Under the pieces are notes generated by a model. The model was not told the origin of the DNA and searched no databases. It saw only the letters and a list, made by a program, of their open reading frames with translations. 64,000 nt of DNA, taken from contig CAJHNH020002791.1 in NCBI GenBank assembly GCA_905116865.2, positions 520,169-584,168 on the forward strand, in the 5' to 3' direction. This DNA comes from Candidula unifasciata (taxonomy: Eukaryota > Mollusca > Gastropoda > Stylommatophora > Geomitridae). Below, in pieces: positions 10,672 to 20,144 of this stretch (positions within the stretch are counted from its first letter, which is position 1; the number at the start of each line of letters is the position of its first letter). A program made the translations under genes and the position numbers.

Positions 10672-11180
10672 TTTATAGGAATGACGTGTACAGCTCTGGG
10701 AAGCAGTCTGAATACTTCTTGTGGGGTCATCTTACGTTGCCACTCCACGGCTTCCTTGTTTTCACGATCATCAGTTATTTAATTAAGCTCTTTAGTCTGA
10801 GCCGTGTCGATCTAACAAGGCTGTTTAATATGGTCGTTTTTAAAAGGGTGTGTCATAGCTGACAATTTTAAACAATAGATTGCCTAACTTCCTGCCTGGC
10901 ATATTTCGCAGTAGCTCGTCGCGACCACTGTTAGAGTCTAGTCATTACTACCCAGTTTTGTCCTTTTTAGGACGAACTTTTTTTGTTATTTGAAGCCCCA
11001 CCCTGGCTTTTGCCAGGGGCCGCAATATAGACAGGCCATAAATATGGCCAATTGTCTGAACGCGGTTTCTGGGACCTCTCCACGGCGATCCTTATCTGCA
11101 TGGTGGCACTTTATGTTATCGGGTGTTTATCGCTTGTGTGACGTCCTAGTGGGGTAGAAAGTCAGTCAGTCTGTTAGAGT
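10672..11180. repeat. repeat block X and spacer
   Basis: 10672-10765 ('ataggaatgacgtgta...') recurs at 11524-11605. The rest is unrecognised apart from the hairpin at 11001-11018, which corresponds to 2573-2590. Confidence 0.6.
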
Positions 11181-11189
11181 CTCCTACTG

Positions 11190-11511
11190 ATGTGTCATAA
11201 CAATCAAACCCTGACACATTTTGGTGCTTTATTAATATTCTACCCCAAACAGGGAAATCCACAGGTCACGGAACAGTCTAAAATTTCAGGTGGTTGTAGA
11301 TAGGTTGCATGCAGTCGTGGGACCTAGGCTGCATTCAGTCTTGGGACCTAGGCTGCACTCTCTCTTGGGACGTAGGCAGGTTGGGGTTAGGGCCAGTTCT
11401 ATGTATTTTGGGGTCGTTAAAAGCATCAGAAAGCCGGTAAACTCAGTCTTACCACCCTCCTAAACATGTTTGACTGTGGCTGTGACGTCCATCTGAAAGT
11501 AGTATAGTAGT
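11190..11511. repeat. first copy of a near-identical duplication next to an N
   Basis: It is almost identical to 11610-11935 over about 320 bp, with a core of about 170 bases without differences. The remaining differences are mostly single extra bases in this copy (for example 'cctcctaaacatg' against 'cctctaaaatg'). It ends beside the only ambiguous base of the window, at 11512. This may be a recent tandem duplication or an assembly artefact. Confidence 0.85.
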
Positions 11512-11512
11512 N
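11512..11512. other. ambiguous base (N)
   Basis: The single N in the window lies just before a T run between two near-identical copies. It may mark a weak join in the assembly. Confidence 0.95.
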
Positions 11513-11609
11513 CTTTTTTTTTTTATAGGAATGACGTGTAATTGGGAAGCATCTAAATACTTCTTGGGGGGGTCTCTTAGTTGCCCCACGGTTCCCTTGT
11601 TCAGACATA

Positions 11610-11935
11610 GTTTGATAGTCATAAACGATCAAACCCTGACCACAGTGGTGCATTATTAATATTCTACCCCAAACATGTGGAAATCCACGGTCACGGAACA
11701 GTCTAATATTTTAGGGGGTGGTAGATAGGTTGCATGCAGTCGTGGGACCTAGGCTGCATGCAGTCTTGGGACCTAGGCTGCACTCTCTCTTGGGACGTAG
11801 GCAGGTTGGGGTTAGGGCCAGTTCTATGTATTTTGGGGTCGTTAAAAGCATCAGAAAGCCGGTAAACTCAGTCTTACCACCCTCTAAAATGTTTGACTGT
11901 GCTGTGACGTCATCTGAAAGTAGTATAGTATTAAA
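11610..11935. repeat. second copy of the duplicated block
   Basis: Partner of 11190-11511. It contains the internal doublet 'tgggacctaggctgca' twice and is distantly related to 4425-4700. Confidence 0.85.
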
Positions 11936-11994
11936 AAACTCACTTTTTACGTGAAATACACAAAGCAAGAGCAGAAGCACAGTAGTAGTAGTAA

Positions 11995-12263
11995 AGTAAG
12001 TAAAGGACCCGTTTCCACGCCTTTAGGCGTATAGGGCATATAGGGCTAGACCTAAATTTTATAGACCAATCGGCACATGATGGGTGATGTGGTCAGCATC
12101 ACGCTGGTCGCCTTTACTTCCCAAGACTGCACCTGATACCCACTCTAGGCTTGGTCGACCTGGGAGCCAAGGTCATTTCTGAAAAAAAAGTCCCTCACCG
12201 CCAGGGAGCGAATCCATGACCTCTGATCCGCGGCGAGCGTCTAGACGCTCCGCCACGGCGACT
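11995..12263 (-). mobile_element. SINE-A, full length
   Basis: On the minus strand the head is 'gtggcggagcgtctagacgc' (A-box-like) with a B-box region near the 'atgg' of 12217, then the SINE-A body and a 'cgcctaaaggcgtggaaacggg' tail. This copy and those at 12870, 49374 and 60023 are the best full-length members here. The tail contains a small hairpin, GCCTAAAGGC. Confidence 0.88.
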
Positions 12264-12266
12264 CTC

Positions 12267-12314
12267 GTAGCAGTAGCAACAGCAGCAGCAGCAGCAGCAA
12301 TAGTAGTAGTAGTA

Positions 12315-12360
<46 letters not shown>

Positions 12361-12452
12361 GAAGAGGAGTAGGAGTAGTAGCAGTAGTAGTAGTAGTTGT
12401 TGTTGTAGTAGCAGTATTCGTAGTTGTAGTAGTTGTAGTAGTCGTCGTCGAG
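12267..12452. repeat. (GCA)n/(GTA)n microsatellite
   Basis: Imperfect GTA and GCA repeats directly beside the SINE-A head. The Val, Tyr and Thr-rich ORFs are artefacts. Confidence 0.95.
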
Positions 12453-12593
12453 TTTTTCACCTTCACTGCAAACAGCTTTCTCAGTACTATCTCCGTTCCT
12501 GTGCACCCGAAAGCCCCCTCACTGTCGGTTTTTTTCGATAGCTGAAGACGACTGTTACTTATTGGAAGAAACCCACAACAACAAGAGCCTTAC

Positions 12594-12787
12594 CCGATGT
12601 TTGCATCCTTGGACCTGAAGGCGACATACAAGTAGTAAGCACCCAGAATCAGGGAGTAAAAAATGGCAACCACGGCAACATAGATGGGGAAATGACAGGT
12701 ATTGCTAGTGGACAATTGAATGGTACAGAATGTTGTATTGAGCCAGTTGATGTCACTATACAGCATACATTGGTTGCCGAGTTCAAT
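12594..12787 (-). CDS. TMEM179-like membrane protein, exon 2
   Basis: The exon lies between a TTTGCAG acceptor (12794-12788) and a GTAAGG donor (12593-12588). It is 194 nt, 64 codons plus two bases, entered in phase 0 from exon 1. The peptide runs 'IELGNQCMLYSDINWLNTTFC', then 'CHFPIYVAVVAIFYSLILGAYYLYVAF'. A 'G.C.LY' segment, a Cys-containing luminal loop with an N-linked sequon (NTT), a 'C.F' and a transmembrane helix are the order of the first loop and second helix in TMEM179 and TMEM179B. The protein's job is not established; the family consists of small four-helix membrane proteins. The exon is flanked by SINEs on both sides. Confidence 0.8.
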
Positions 12788-12869
12788 CTGCAAACGTGAG
12801 AAAATATGAAACATGACTTGATTACATTTCAAATACAAATGTTGAGAAATGAATTCCTCTTTTCTTAAA

Positions 12870-13132
12870 GTGGGAGGCGCTGTGGCGTAGCGGCTAGACG
12901 CTTGTATGCGGATCGGAAGGTCATGGGTTCGCTGCCTGACGGAGCCTGATTTGTTTTCTCCCCAAAATGACCTCGACTTCCAGGTCCACCTAGCCTTGAG
13001 TGGGTACCGGGTGAAGTCCCGGGAAGTAAAGGTGGACGGTGTGATGCTGACCACATCACCCATCTATTGCCAATTGGTCTATAAAATATAGGCCTAGCCC
13101 TCATATACCTCATAGCCCTAAAGACATGGACA
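12870..13132 (+). mobile_element. SINE-A, full length
   Basis: The head is 'tggcgtagcggctagacgc' (A box), the B box is 'gggttcgctgcc', then comes the common body with 'gtgggtaccgggtgaagtcc', 'gatgctgaccacatcaccca' and 'ggtctataaaatatagg'. Confidence 0.9.
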
Positions 13133-13369
13133 AGTCCGTGTCGTGTGGCGTGATACTCATGACTATCCACAACCGTCTGTCTCGTGAGCTTTCAGTCAAC
13201 TCTGACACAAACGAGCCTCCATGCCATGATGTCAAACTGTCCAGCAACTGTCTCTGGGTGACGCAAATCTCAGGGTGGGTTCGAGGGTCTCATTCTGGTA
13301 GAAATATAATATACCCGCTGCCTCCCGAATTCTTTTCGTCTTCCGTAATTGTGGATTTCAAGGTGTACT

Positions 13370-13664
13370 TCTTCTTACTTCTTCTTCTTTGCGTTCACCA
13401 GCTGTAAACTCCGACAGAAAGTTTTGGGGATTCCCCCAGCCTCTGGACTTCAGTCTTCTTCCAGAATCTGAGTGTTGCGTGCACATTCGTTTTACGCATC
13501 TGACTTATCTGTATGTTGATTGTTGGTTCCTTGCCTCTCAGGCAGATGTACTCCTACCTCGAAGGAAACTCCCAGTTAGTCGACTCTTACGACATGTTTG
13601 TTGGGGAGGCAATGTTTTTTTGTGTGGTTTCTCCCACAATGGGACCCTGGAACCCACATGGGGA
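13370..13664 (-). mobile_element. GAA-tailed retroposon with near-perfect TSD
   Basis: A complete copy of 295 bp. On the plus strand it starts with the CTT tail complement and ends 'ggaacccacatgggga'. The flanks 'aaggtgtact' (13360-13369) and 'aagctgtact' (13665-13674) match at nine of ten positions, which supports retroposition. Confidence 0.88.
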
Positions 13665-13676
13665 AAGCTGTACTAT

Positions 13677-13860
13677 AGACATGGCCAATGAAGACACTTT
13701 TTTAGCAGTGCCTAGTTGGTCATGTTCTTAGTAAACTTGTTTCCATAGCTAGGCCCACACACCATTTAGAGGCAAAAATAGTTGTCGATTTTTATGTTGT
13801 CTAGTGTGTCCTTCTATCTTTCTACTTCTTTCTAAGAGTGCCAATAAATACATTGTTTAT
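13677..13860. repeat. dispersed repeat, also at 10421-10640
   Basis: The second copy of the 'acatggccaat ... ttctacttctttct' repeat. It directly follows the retroposon insertion site. Confidence 0.8.
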
Positions 13861-13907
13861 TATACATATATATTTTTATATAATATTTATACGGCCTCAA
13901 ACGAATC

Positions 13908-14095
13908 CCCCTCATCATCATCATCATGTGCCCTGTCAACTGGCGAAGGCGCTCATGCGTTTCTACAGATCGCGATCCCCAGTTACCAGGAAGGGCTCTC
14001 TTTGATGATATCCCCCATGCCATCGTTTCAGTCCATCCAGCATCATCTCTCTTGGTCTGCCTCTACTAGGACGTGCAAGAGAAACCCTAAGGTGA
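13908..14095 (-). pseudogene. RTE-like LINE 3' end with (ATG)n tail
   Basis: The minus strand encodes 'RGRPREMMLDGLKRWHGG' and ends in ATGATGATG. It is the same family as 21135-21365. Confidence 0.8.
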
Positions 14096-14174
14096 ACGTT
14101 CATGAGAGAGGCCAAAGATGCTCGACTGGATTCCACCCATAATATCGCGGTGACTGCACTTGATGTAGGGAAAT

Positions 14175-14500
14175 GGAGAAATAAACTGCGACCCCCATGA
14201 GACACATAATGGCACAGGGAGCGAACCCTCGAACTTCCGATCCGCACGTGAGCGTCTAGCCGCTACGCCACGGCGACTCCCTAGGATTGACTTCAATGCA
14301 CCGGGTTGTATCCAGTATAGCTCAGCGAGCTGCCTGCCTAGAGTGTCACACAGAGCACGACCTCCACAGCCCCGACGACGATCCACGGAAATCTCAGTTA
14401 AAATTGTACTCGTGAAATAAACAGTGCCGCAGCGAAACGAACCCACGACCTACAGAGCGCGAGGCAAACGGCTTGACCACGCAGTCTGCTGAATAAATGA
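14175..14500 (-). mobile_element. two tRNA-like SINE heads in tandem
   Basis: On the minus strand, 14280-14210 is a SINE-A-type head ('gccgtggcgtagcggctaga'). A second, different head at 14495-14430 reads 'tgcgtggtcaagccgtttgc' and 'gtcgtgggttcg' (A- and B-box-like). The bodies are short or unrelated to SINE-A. Confidence 0.6.
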
Positions 14501-14591
14501 ATATGGGATGGAAAAAAAAATGTGTAATGTCTTTAGGCAATGAACGCACGATGAGTTGCATTGTACGGAAGCGGTCAACAAACAGAGAACA

Positions 14592-14599
14592 AACTAGCA
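14592..14599. repeat. left 8-bp target-site duplication
   Basis: 'aactagca', matching 'cactagca' at 16264-16271 in seven of eight positions. It flanks the hAT-type element 14600-16263. Confidence 0.8.
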
Positions 14600-14689
14600 C
14601 AGGGCTGTTCAAACTTGCGGCCCGAGAGCCAAATCTGGATCATTGTATATTAATCATCTTTCTCTGCTGACATCCTTGGTTTGCCGACG

Positions 14690-15692
14690 GTTGCAGGTAG
14701 GCACAAGGTGATGCAGGCGAAGTCATAACTCAGGGTAGCTGCAGACACAGACCACCCTCTGCATGAAGCTCTGGGTGCAGTTAAGGGTCAGCGGCTGATA
14801 AGAGGAAGGTCATGGATGGCTCAGGCAGAAGACACTATCAGACTGGCTTGCATCCTTGAGAACATTAGGCGAGGAGAGGAGTGGGTCAAAGTGCCACTTG
14901 AGCAGTCAGACTTGTGTAGAGTCATAATCACGCTGAGCCGGGAATGCAGAGACTGGCCAGCAGGTGCCACAGAGGTGGAAATTAAGCAATTAATTCAAGA
15001 TAATGCTCGCTCAGAGAATTTGATCATTTACACAGACGGTTCAGTGTCAAGAGGCAAAAGAAGTGCTTGGAGCTTTTTAGCAAAAGTTAATGGTCGACGT
15101 TTGGTGCAGGAGAGCCTAGCATATGATACCACAACATCCAGCTTAAGAATGGAGGTGGAGGCGGTCACTGCAGCTTTCCGCTGGCTAGAGAACACGACAC
15201 ACACACACATTGTGATTGTAACTGATTCAGAAAGCATGCTGAGGAAGATCAGAACAGGTATGCTTCGTGCAGAGTGGCATGCTTCGCTGCGGAGGACACG
15301 AGTGAGGAGTATTGTCTGGATTTTTTCATCGGGTCACGCCGGTGTTTTAGGAAATGAACAGGCGGACAGACTGGCTGGCTCTGCACAACTTGGTGGAATA
15401 CTGCTACATGATAGGGCAGACGTGGTCAGTGCCTTGTGGGAGAGCGTGTACAGTTCGGAGGAGCAGATGGATCACCACAGTCTGGTGAGATTGATGCAGT
15501 TGGGGGTGACGAGAGGTACTGTCAGAAGCTCAAGGCTCAGAGGAAAGGCAAGACGGATGTTTAATCAGAAAGCTACTGGCACCATTAGTATCGAAACTCT
15601 TCGCTGGCTGCTGAAGATGGGGACGGAGCACTTATGGAAATGCCCCGAGTGCTGTGATGTCGGTTCTTGAATCAAATAAAATCAAATCAAAT
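14690..15692 (+). pseudogene. RNase H LINE, C-terminal fragment with open ORF
   Basis: An ORF at 14816-15670 encodes an RNase HI domain: 'IIYTDGSVSRG' (first catalytic Asp), 'RMEVEAVTAAFRWL' (Glu), 'IVIVTDSESMLRK' (Asp) and 'SGHAGVLGNEQADRLAGSA' (His and last Asp). It continues to the LINE tail 'RRMFNQKATGTISIETLRWLLKMGTEHLWKCPECCD'. RNase H would remove RNA from the RNA:DNA hybrid during LINE copying. The endonuclease and RT parts are missing, so it is a 5'-truncated copy, although the frame is still open. It ends in 'aatcaaataaaatcaaatc', a short repeated A-rich tail. Related scraps are at 5961, 17441, 24644, 39690 and 57470-58985. Confidence 0.9.
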
Positions 15693-15702
15693 CTCTACTG
15701 AG

Positions 15703-15846
15703 TGTTGGCGTCTGTGGCTTAGGCGTTGCGAACGCGCTTCGTAATGCCGGGGTGCCAGGTTCGATTCCAGCTGCGGACCTTGAACCTTGCATTGGTTTCG
15801 ACAGTGGTATCGAGAAGCCGACCGTCCAGTAAGCAATGGCCAACTG
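15703..15846 (+). mobile_element. SINE-B, plus copy of an inverted pair
   Basis: The head is 'tctgtggcttaggcgttgcg' with B box 'ggttcgattcc', then 'ggtttcgacagtggtatcga'. It pairs with the copy at 15937-16080. Confidence 0.85.
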
Positions 15847-15849
15847 TTA

Positions 15850-16080
15850 GTTGCGTATCCTTTACAGGACGTTGCAGAACCAAACTCAGCAGCCCCTGGC
15901 TTTTGTGTGATTTCTCTAGGCAAATTTACGTCTAGTAGTTTGTCATTGCTTTTGGACGGTCGGCTCCCTGATACCACTGTCGAAACTAACGTAAGGCTCA
16001 TGGCCCGCAGCTGGGATCGAACCCGGCATCCCGGCATTACGAAGCGTTCGCATCGACTTAGCCGCAGAGCCGACGAATGG
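15850..16080 (-). mobile_element. SINE-B, minus copy of an inverted pair
   Basis: The minus strand reads 'gtcggctctgcggctaagtc', 'gggttcgatccc' and 'gttagtttcgacagtggtat', down to a 'ggacgttgcag...ggatacgcaac' end. A related scrap follows at 16080-16175. A third copy is at 36019-36249. Confidence 0.85.
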
Positions 16081-16282
16081 CCAACTACTGGACGTAAATT
16101 TACCTAGAAAAAAAAAATTACATAAAAAAATGCTAGAGTTGGGTTGCAACGTCCTGTAAAGGATCCGCAACTATCTAAGTATGCTGCGTTTCGGGTCTTT
16201 GGTCCGTGACGATCTCCGTGTACCACATTTTGGCCCCTAGGTAAATTTAGTTGAATAACCCTGCACTAGCATATGAGCTTAC

Positions 16283-16378
16283 CACATTGACTCCAATCGG
16301 GATGGCCACAATGAAGTTAAGAATAAAGAGCAACAAATAAATGCTTCCTTGAACGATGAGCTGTATATCGTACGCCAT
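16283..16378 (-). CDS. TMEM179-like membrane protein, exon 1 with start codon
   Basis: Ninety-six nt from ATG (16378-16376) to a GTAAGC donor (16282-16277). It encodes 'MAYDIQLIVQGSIYLLLFILNFIVAIPIGVNV', a short N-terminus and a first transmembrane helix, ending in phase 0. Joined to exons 2 and 3 it gives 145 codons plus two bases with no stop. TMEM179B of vertebrates begins in the same way, with 'MALSW..' and a helix ahead of a G.C.LY loop. The start is the only ATG in a sensible position and the helix follows at once. The intron begins only a few bases from a hAT insertion. Confidence 0.78.
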
Positions 16379-16448
16379 GTTTGGCCTCACCAGCAGGCAG
16401 TGTTACAAGCTTTGTTGCTCTGTTACAACTCACAAATTGAACTGGCTG

Positions 16449-16620
16449 TCTGAAAAAAAAAAAAAAAAGATTACAATAAATGTTACTCATCATCATTATC
16501 ATCATCAATTTTCACTTCCGATGTTAAGTGTTGTGGAAAGGGACAGTTTTCGATCCACTGCTTAAATAAATGTTACTGTGGGGGAGGGGGGAGGGAGGGG
16601 GGGGGTCGGTTATTAAATAT
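16449..16620. repeat. A run, ATC scrap and dispersed repeat
   Basis: A run of A (16453-16468), a few ATC units and a segment 'gatgttaagtgttgtggaaag' shared with 18597-18625. Then comes a G-rich stretch (16578-16606). Confidence 0.6.
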
Positions 16621-16737
16621 ATATATATGTTTGTTTCATTCTGCTTATTGTCATAATAGCTTAATTACTTCAGCTTTCAGGACACAATGCTGTTTAAGAT
16701 ACAGTTCTCTTTGATGTTCAGGTGACGTAGGATATAT

Positions 16738-16738
<1 letters not shown>

Positions 16739-16772
<34 letters not shown>
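16739..16772. repeat. 34-base C run
   Basis: Uninterrupted C tract. Its length is likely to be uncertain in the assembly. Confidence 0.95.
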
Positions 16773-16794
16773 ATCTATGTTTATCGACGACACA

Positions 16795-17140
16795 CAATGA
16801 TGATAATGCTGACATTATGACATTAAGCAGTTAGAATGAAACAAATATATATACATCAATGTCTTGACGTTGTCATGGTAATAATACTGACCTATATAGA
16901 CACAAGTACTATAGCGATGTTTTGATGTTATCACGATGATAATGCTGATGGAAACATTCTTGTTACAATTAAACAACTGTCTGTAGCTATGTTTCGAGGT
17001 TATGATGGCGATATTTATGAGAGTACTGACCCATTCTGTCACAATAAAACAAGTAAATTCTGTGGTGTTTCGATATTATCATAGTGATAATACTGACCAA
17101 TGCGGTCATAATGAAACAAATAAATACAGGGACGTTTCGA
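16795..17140. repeat. degenerate tandem repeat of 59-76 bp
   Basis: Units start at 'tgacgttgtcatgg', 'tgatgttatcacgatgataatgctgat', 'cgaggttatgatggcgat', 'cgatattatcatagtgataatactgac' and 'cgaatacc'. Each includes an 'acaattaaacaa' or 'ataaaacaa' segment. It is old and diverged. Confidence 0.7.
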
Positions 17141-17440
17141 ATACCTGTGTTGCCCTACTTAGTCACTGTTTGTCTGTCTGTCTGTTCAAATATATTTGTA
17201 TGTCTGTGCATATACGTATATATAAGTGGACAAACAGTATATAGACATGTTCAGAATACAGAAAGTGATAGACAAGACTGAGAATAGAAGCTGCTAGGTA
17301 TCTAATATTGCCATACTTCACTGTGAAATTGGTAATGAATGATGATGACGATGAAGACGATCACTGTTAACTCAAGTACTCATCGTCTCAGTACTACACA
17401 AGAGCCGCACTGTCTCTTTTTTATGTGAATGAATGTTGAA

Positions 17441-17885
17441 TTAAGAATCGATATTACAGCACTCGGGACACCAGAATAAGCGCTCCGTCCTCATCTTCAG
17501 CAGCAAGCGAAGAGTTAAAATTCCGATGGTACCAGTAACTGTCTGATTGTACATCCGTCTTGCCTTTCCCCTGAGTGTTGAGCCAGATCCCCTGGTAACT
17601 CCTCGCAGCGCCATTCTCCTCAGACCGTAATGATCTATCTGTGCCTCGGCACTGTTCACTCACTCCTAAAGGGCCCTCACAACATCCAGTTTGTAATACA
17701 TCAGTTCACCACCAAGTGGTGCAGAACCGGCCAGTCTATCTGCTTGCTCATTTCCCAACACACCGGCATTACCTGGTAAAAATATCCAAAGGATGCTAAC
17801 TACCCGGGACCTTTGAAGTGATGCTTGCCACTCTGCATTGAGCATGCCTGTCTCCACCTTTCTCAACATGCTCTGTCAGCAGTGA
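17441..17885 (-). pseudogene. RNase H LINE fragment
   Basis: The minus strand encodes 'MLRKVETGMLNAEWQASLQRSRVVSILWIFLPGNAGVLGNEQADRLAGSAPLGGEL', then after a frame change 'MNSAEAQIDHYGLRRMALRGVTRGSG' and 'RRMYNQTVTGTIGILTLRLLLKMRTERLFWCPECC'. The family's HAG before VLGN is NAG here, and the N-terminal catalytic residues are missing. It is a dead relative of 14690-15692. Confidence 0.88.
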
Positions 17886-18057
17886 CTGCCCTCACCTCCA
17901 TTTGGGGGGGGGGAGGGGGGGGTGCACGTATGAAATACAAGTTCTCGCGTGAATGATAGTAATGGAACATAAACTCTGCCATCAGTTGGGCATTGCATAT
18001 AATGTATAAGTTCAACATTTTAAAAGACCCCTAAATGAGATTTCATTTATAATGTCT

Positions 18058-18124
<67 letters not shown>

Positions 18125-18142
18125 CCACCATCATCATCATCA
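18058..18142. repeat. (ATC)n microsatellite
   Basis: About 85 bp of ATC with a few ACC units. It probably comes from an RTE-type tail, although the neighbour to the right is only a weak match. Confidence 0.95.
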
Positions 18143-18779
18143 CAGAAAGGTTCTTAGAATACTGTAAACCAAGAAGGAGAAAAATGTCGACATTCTGCTT
18201 GACCTGAAGATCAAGGAGAACTGGCTCATAAACAGCACCCTCTCCCGAAAAGCTGAGGTATTGTTGACACGTTATGCGCCATGATGATTTTGTGAAAACG
18301 GCGATTGGCGTGTGCAGTTTCCAGAAAACGAGGCAGAGGTGGATCCGTGACGAGGAAGGATACAGGATGCTGAATTGGCTATGAAAGCATGTAGGGCTGG
18401 AGATCTCTCTAGAGAAAGGGAGTCTTTCAGGTCCGCCGTGAAGAAAGCGACGATCTGTAAATGATATTATGACTGGTTGATTGATCACCATCATTATCAT
18501 ACTGTGGTCATCTGGCTAGTTGATTGATCATCATAATCATCCTCAAACGTGTCGTCGTCATCATTATCCCTGCCATCATTATTAGCTTCAATTTTTGACG
18601 TTAAGCGTTGTGGGGAGGAACCGTTTGCGATCTAACACTCGGTGGAAGGGCACTGGTTACTGCATCCCATGTGGGTGTATACTGATTTTGAAATCAATAA
18701 TGCATCCATTTCGTGGATGTTTGAGACACCTTGCCTCACATCATCTCCTGATGAGTCATAGTCTCAGGGGGCAGGGCAG
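18143..18779. other. unrecognised stretch
   Basis: Includes the dispersed 'gacgttaagcgttgtgggg' repeat near 18597. No gene recognised. Confidence 0.35.
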
Positions 18780-19767
18780 AAGAAGAAAGAGGAGGAAAAG
18801 AAGAAGGGGAGAAGGAGAAGAGGAAAAAAGAAGTACGAGGAGGATGAGAAGAAAAAGAAAAAAATGAAGAAGAAGAAGAAGAAGAAGAAGAAGAAGAAGA
18901 AGAAGAAGAAGAACAGAAGAAGAAGAAGAAGAAGAAGAAGAAGAAGAAGAAGAAGAAGAAAGAAGAAGAAGAAAGAAGAAGAAGAGGATGAGGAAAGAAG
19001 AAGAAGAAGAAGAAGAAGAAGAAGAAGAAAGAAGAAGAAGAAGAAGAAGAAGAAGAAGAAGAAGAAGAAGAAGAAGAAGAAGAAGAAGAAGAAGAAGAAG
19101 AAGAAGAGGGAAGAGGAAGAAGAAGAAGAAGAAGAAGAAGAAGAAGAAGAAGAAGAAAGAAGAAGAAGAAGAAGAAGGAAGAAGAAGAAGAAGAAGAAGA
19201 AGAAGAAGAAGGAGAAGAAGAAGAAGAAGAAGAAGAAGAAGAAGAGAAGAAGAAGAAGAAGAAGAAGAAAGAGAAGAAGAAGAAGAAGAAGAAGAAGAAG
19301 AAGAAGAAGAAGAAGAAGAAGAAGAAGAAGAAGAAGAAGAGAAGAAGAAGAAGAAGAAAGAAGAAGAAGAAGAAGAAGAAGAAGAGAAGAAGAAGAAGGA
19401 GAAGGAGAAGAAGAAGAAGCGAAGAAGAAGAAGAAGAAGAAGAAGAAGAAGAAGAAGAAGAAGAAGAAGAAGAAGAAGAAGAAGAAGAAGAAGAAAGAAG
19501 AAGAAGAAGAAGAAGAAAAAAAAAAGAAGAAGAAGAAGAAGAAGGAAGAAGAAGAAAGAAAGAAGAAGAAGAAGAAGAAGAAGAAGAAGAAGAAGAAGAA
19601 AAAAAAAAAAAGAAGAAGAAGAAGAAGAAGAAGAAAGAAGAAGAAGAAGAGAGAAGAAGAAGAAGAAGAAGAAGAAGAAGAAGAAGAAGAAGAAGAAAAA
19701 GAAGAAGAAGAAGAAGAAGAAGAGAAGAAAAAGAAGAAGAAGAAAAAGAAGAAAAAAGAAGAAGAGA
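18780..19767. repeat. almost 1-kb (GAA)n tract
   Basis: A near-pure purine strand of GAA repeats with GGA, GAAA and AAAA interruptions and only a handful of pyrimidines. All long ORFs over it (Lys, Arg, Glu on one strand; Phe, Ser, Leu on the other) are artefacts. Long GAA·TTC tracts are known to form triplexes and to silence genes, as in human FXN. Confidence 0.98.
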
Positions 19768-20144
19768 ACAAAACACATATTTTTGCCATTGTGTGTTTAC
19801 CCCCCCCCCCCCCTCACCACCCCCAGTGATGACACCCGGCGCGGCACGCACCCCTCTCCCCTCCCCTTGCTGCGCCTCTGTATGCGGATATGAATTACTG
19901 ACATTTCACACCCAGGAAAAACCCCTAGCCAGGATGGAAAACCCAGGTTGTTGAATTTAAAATTTGTAAATTGCCTCCAAACAATAATTTTCTAAGAAAT
20001 TATCTTATACATATTTTTTTGGGGTACTTTTCACATTATTTCCAATATATTAATATATTTGTTTTCATTCAGCAGATTATTATTATTAATATTATTATAA
20101 TTATTGTGCTCAGTTGCAAAAAAATATAATAATATAAGTGACGT
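19768..20144. other. C run and AT-rich stretch
   Basis: A C-rich segment at 19800-19825, then AT-rich sequence with 'attattatt' runs. No gene. Confidence 0.4.

Larger units (their letters stand above)
14600..16263. mobile_element. non-autonomous hAT-type element filled with nested retroelements
   Basis: The left end 'cagggctgttcaaacttgcgg' and the right end, read inward on the minus strand, 'cagggttattcaactaaattt' form short terminal inverted repeats starting CAGGG, as is common in hAT elements. Eight-bp flanking duplications support the boundaries. The inside holds no hAT transposase but carries an RNase H LINE (14690-15692) and an inverted SINE-B pair (15703-16080). It lies in intron 1 of the TMEM179-like gene, and its right TSD ends only 5 bp from the exon 1 donor hexamer. 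Confidence 0.78.

Noticed and set aside
14816..15670. Host ribonuclease H gene
   Set aside because: The domain is RNase HI, but it continues into a LINE-type C-terminus, has a LINE tail, recurs as broken copies, and lies inside a hAT element.
18736..19893. Long ORFs on both strands (over 300 residues)
   Set aside because: They only translate the GAA/TTC tract into Lys, Arg, Glu or Phe, Ser, Leu runs. There is no start context or conserved domain.
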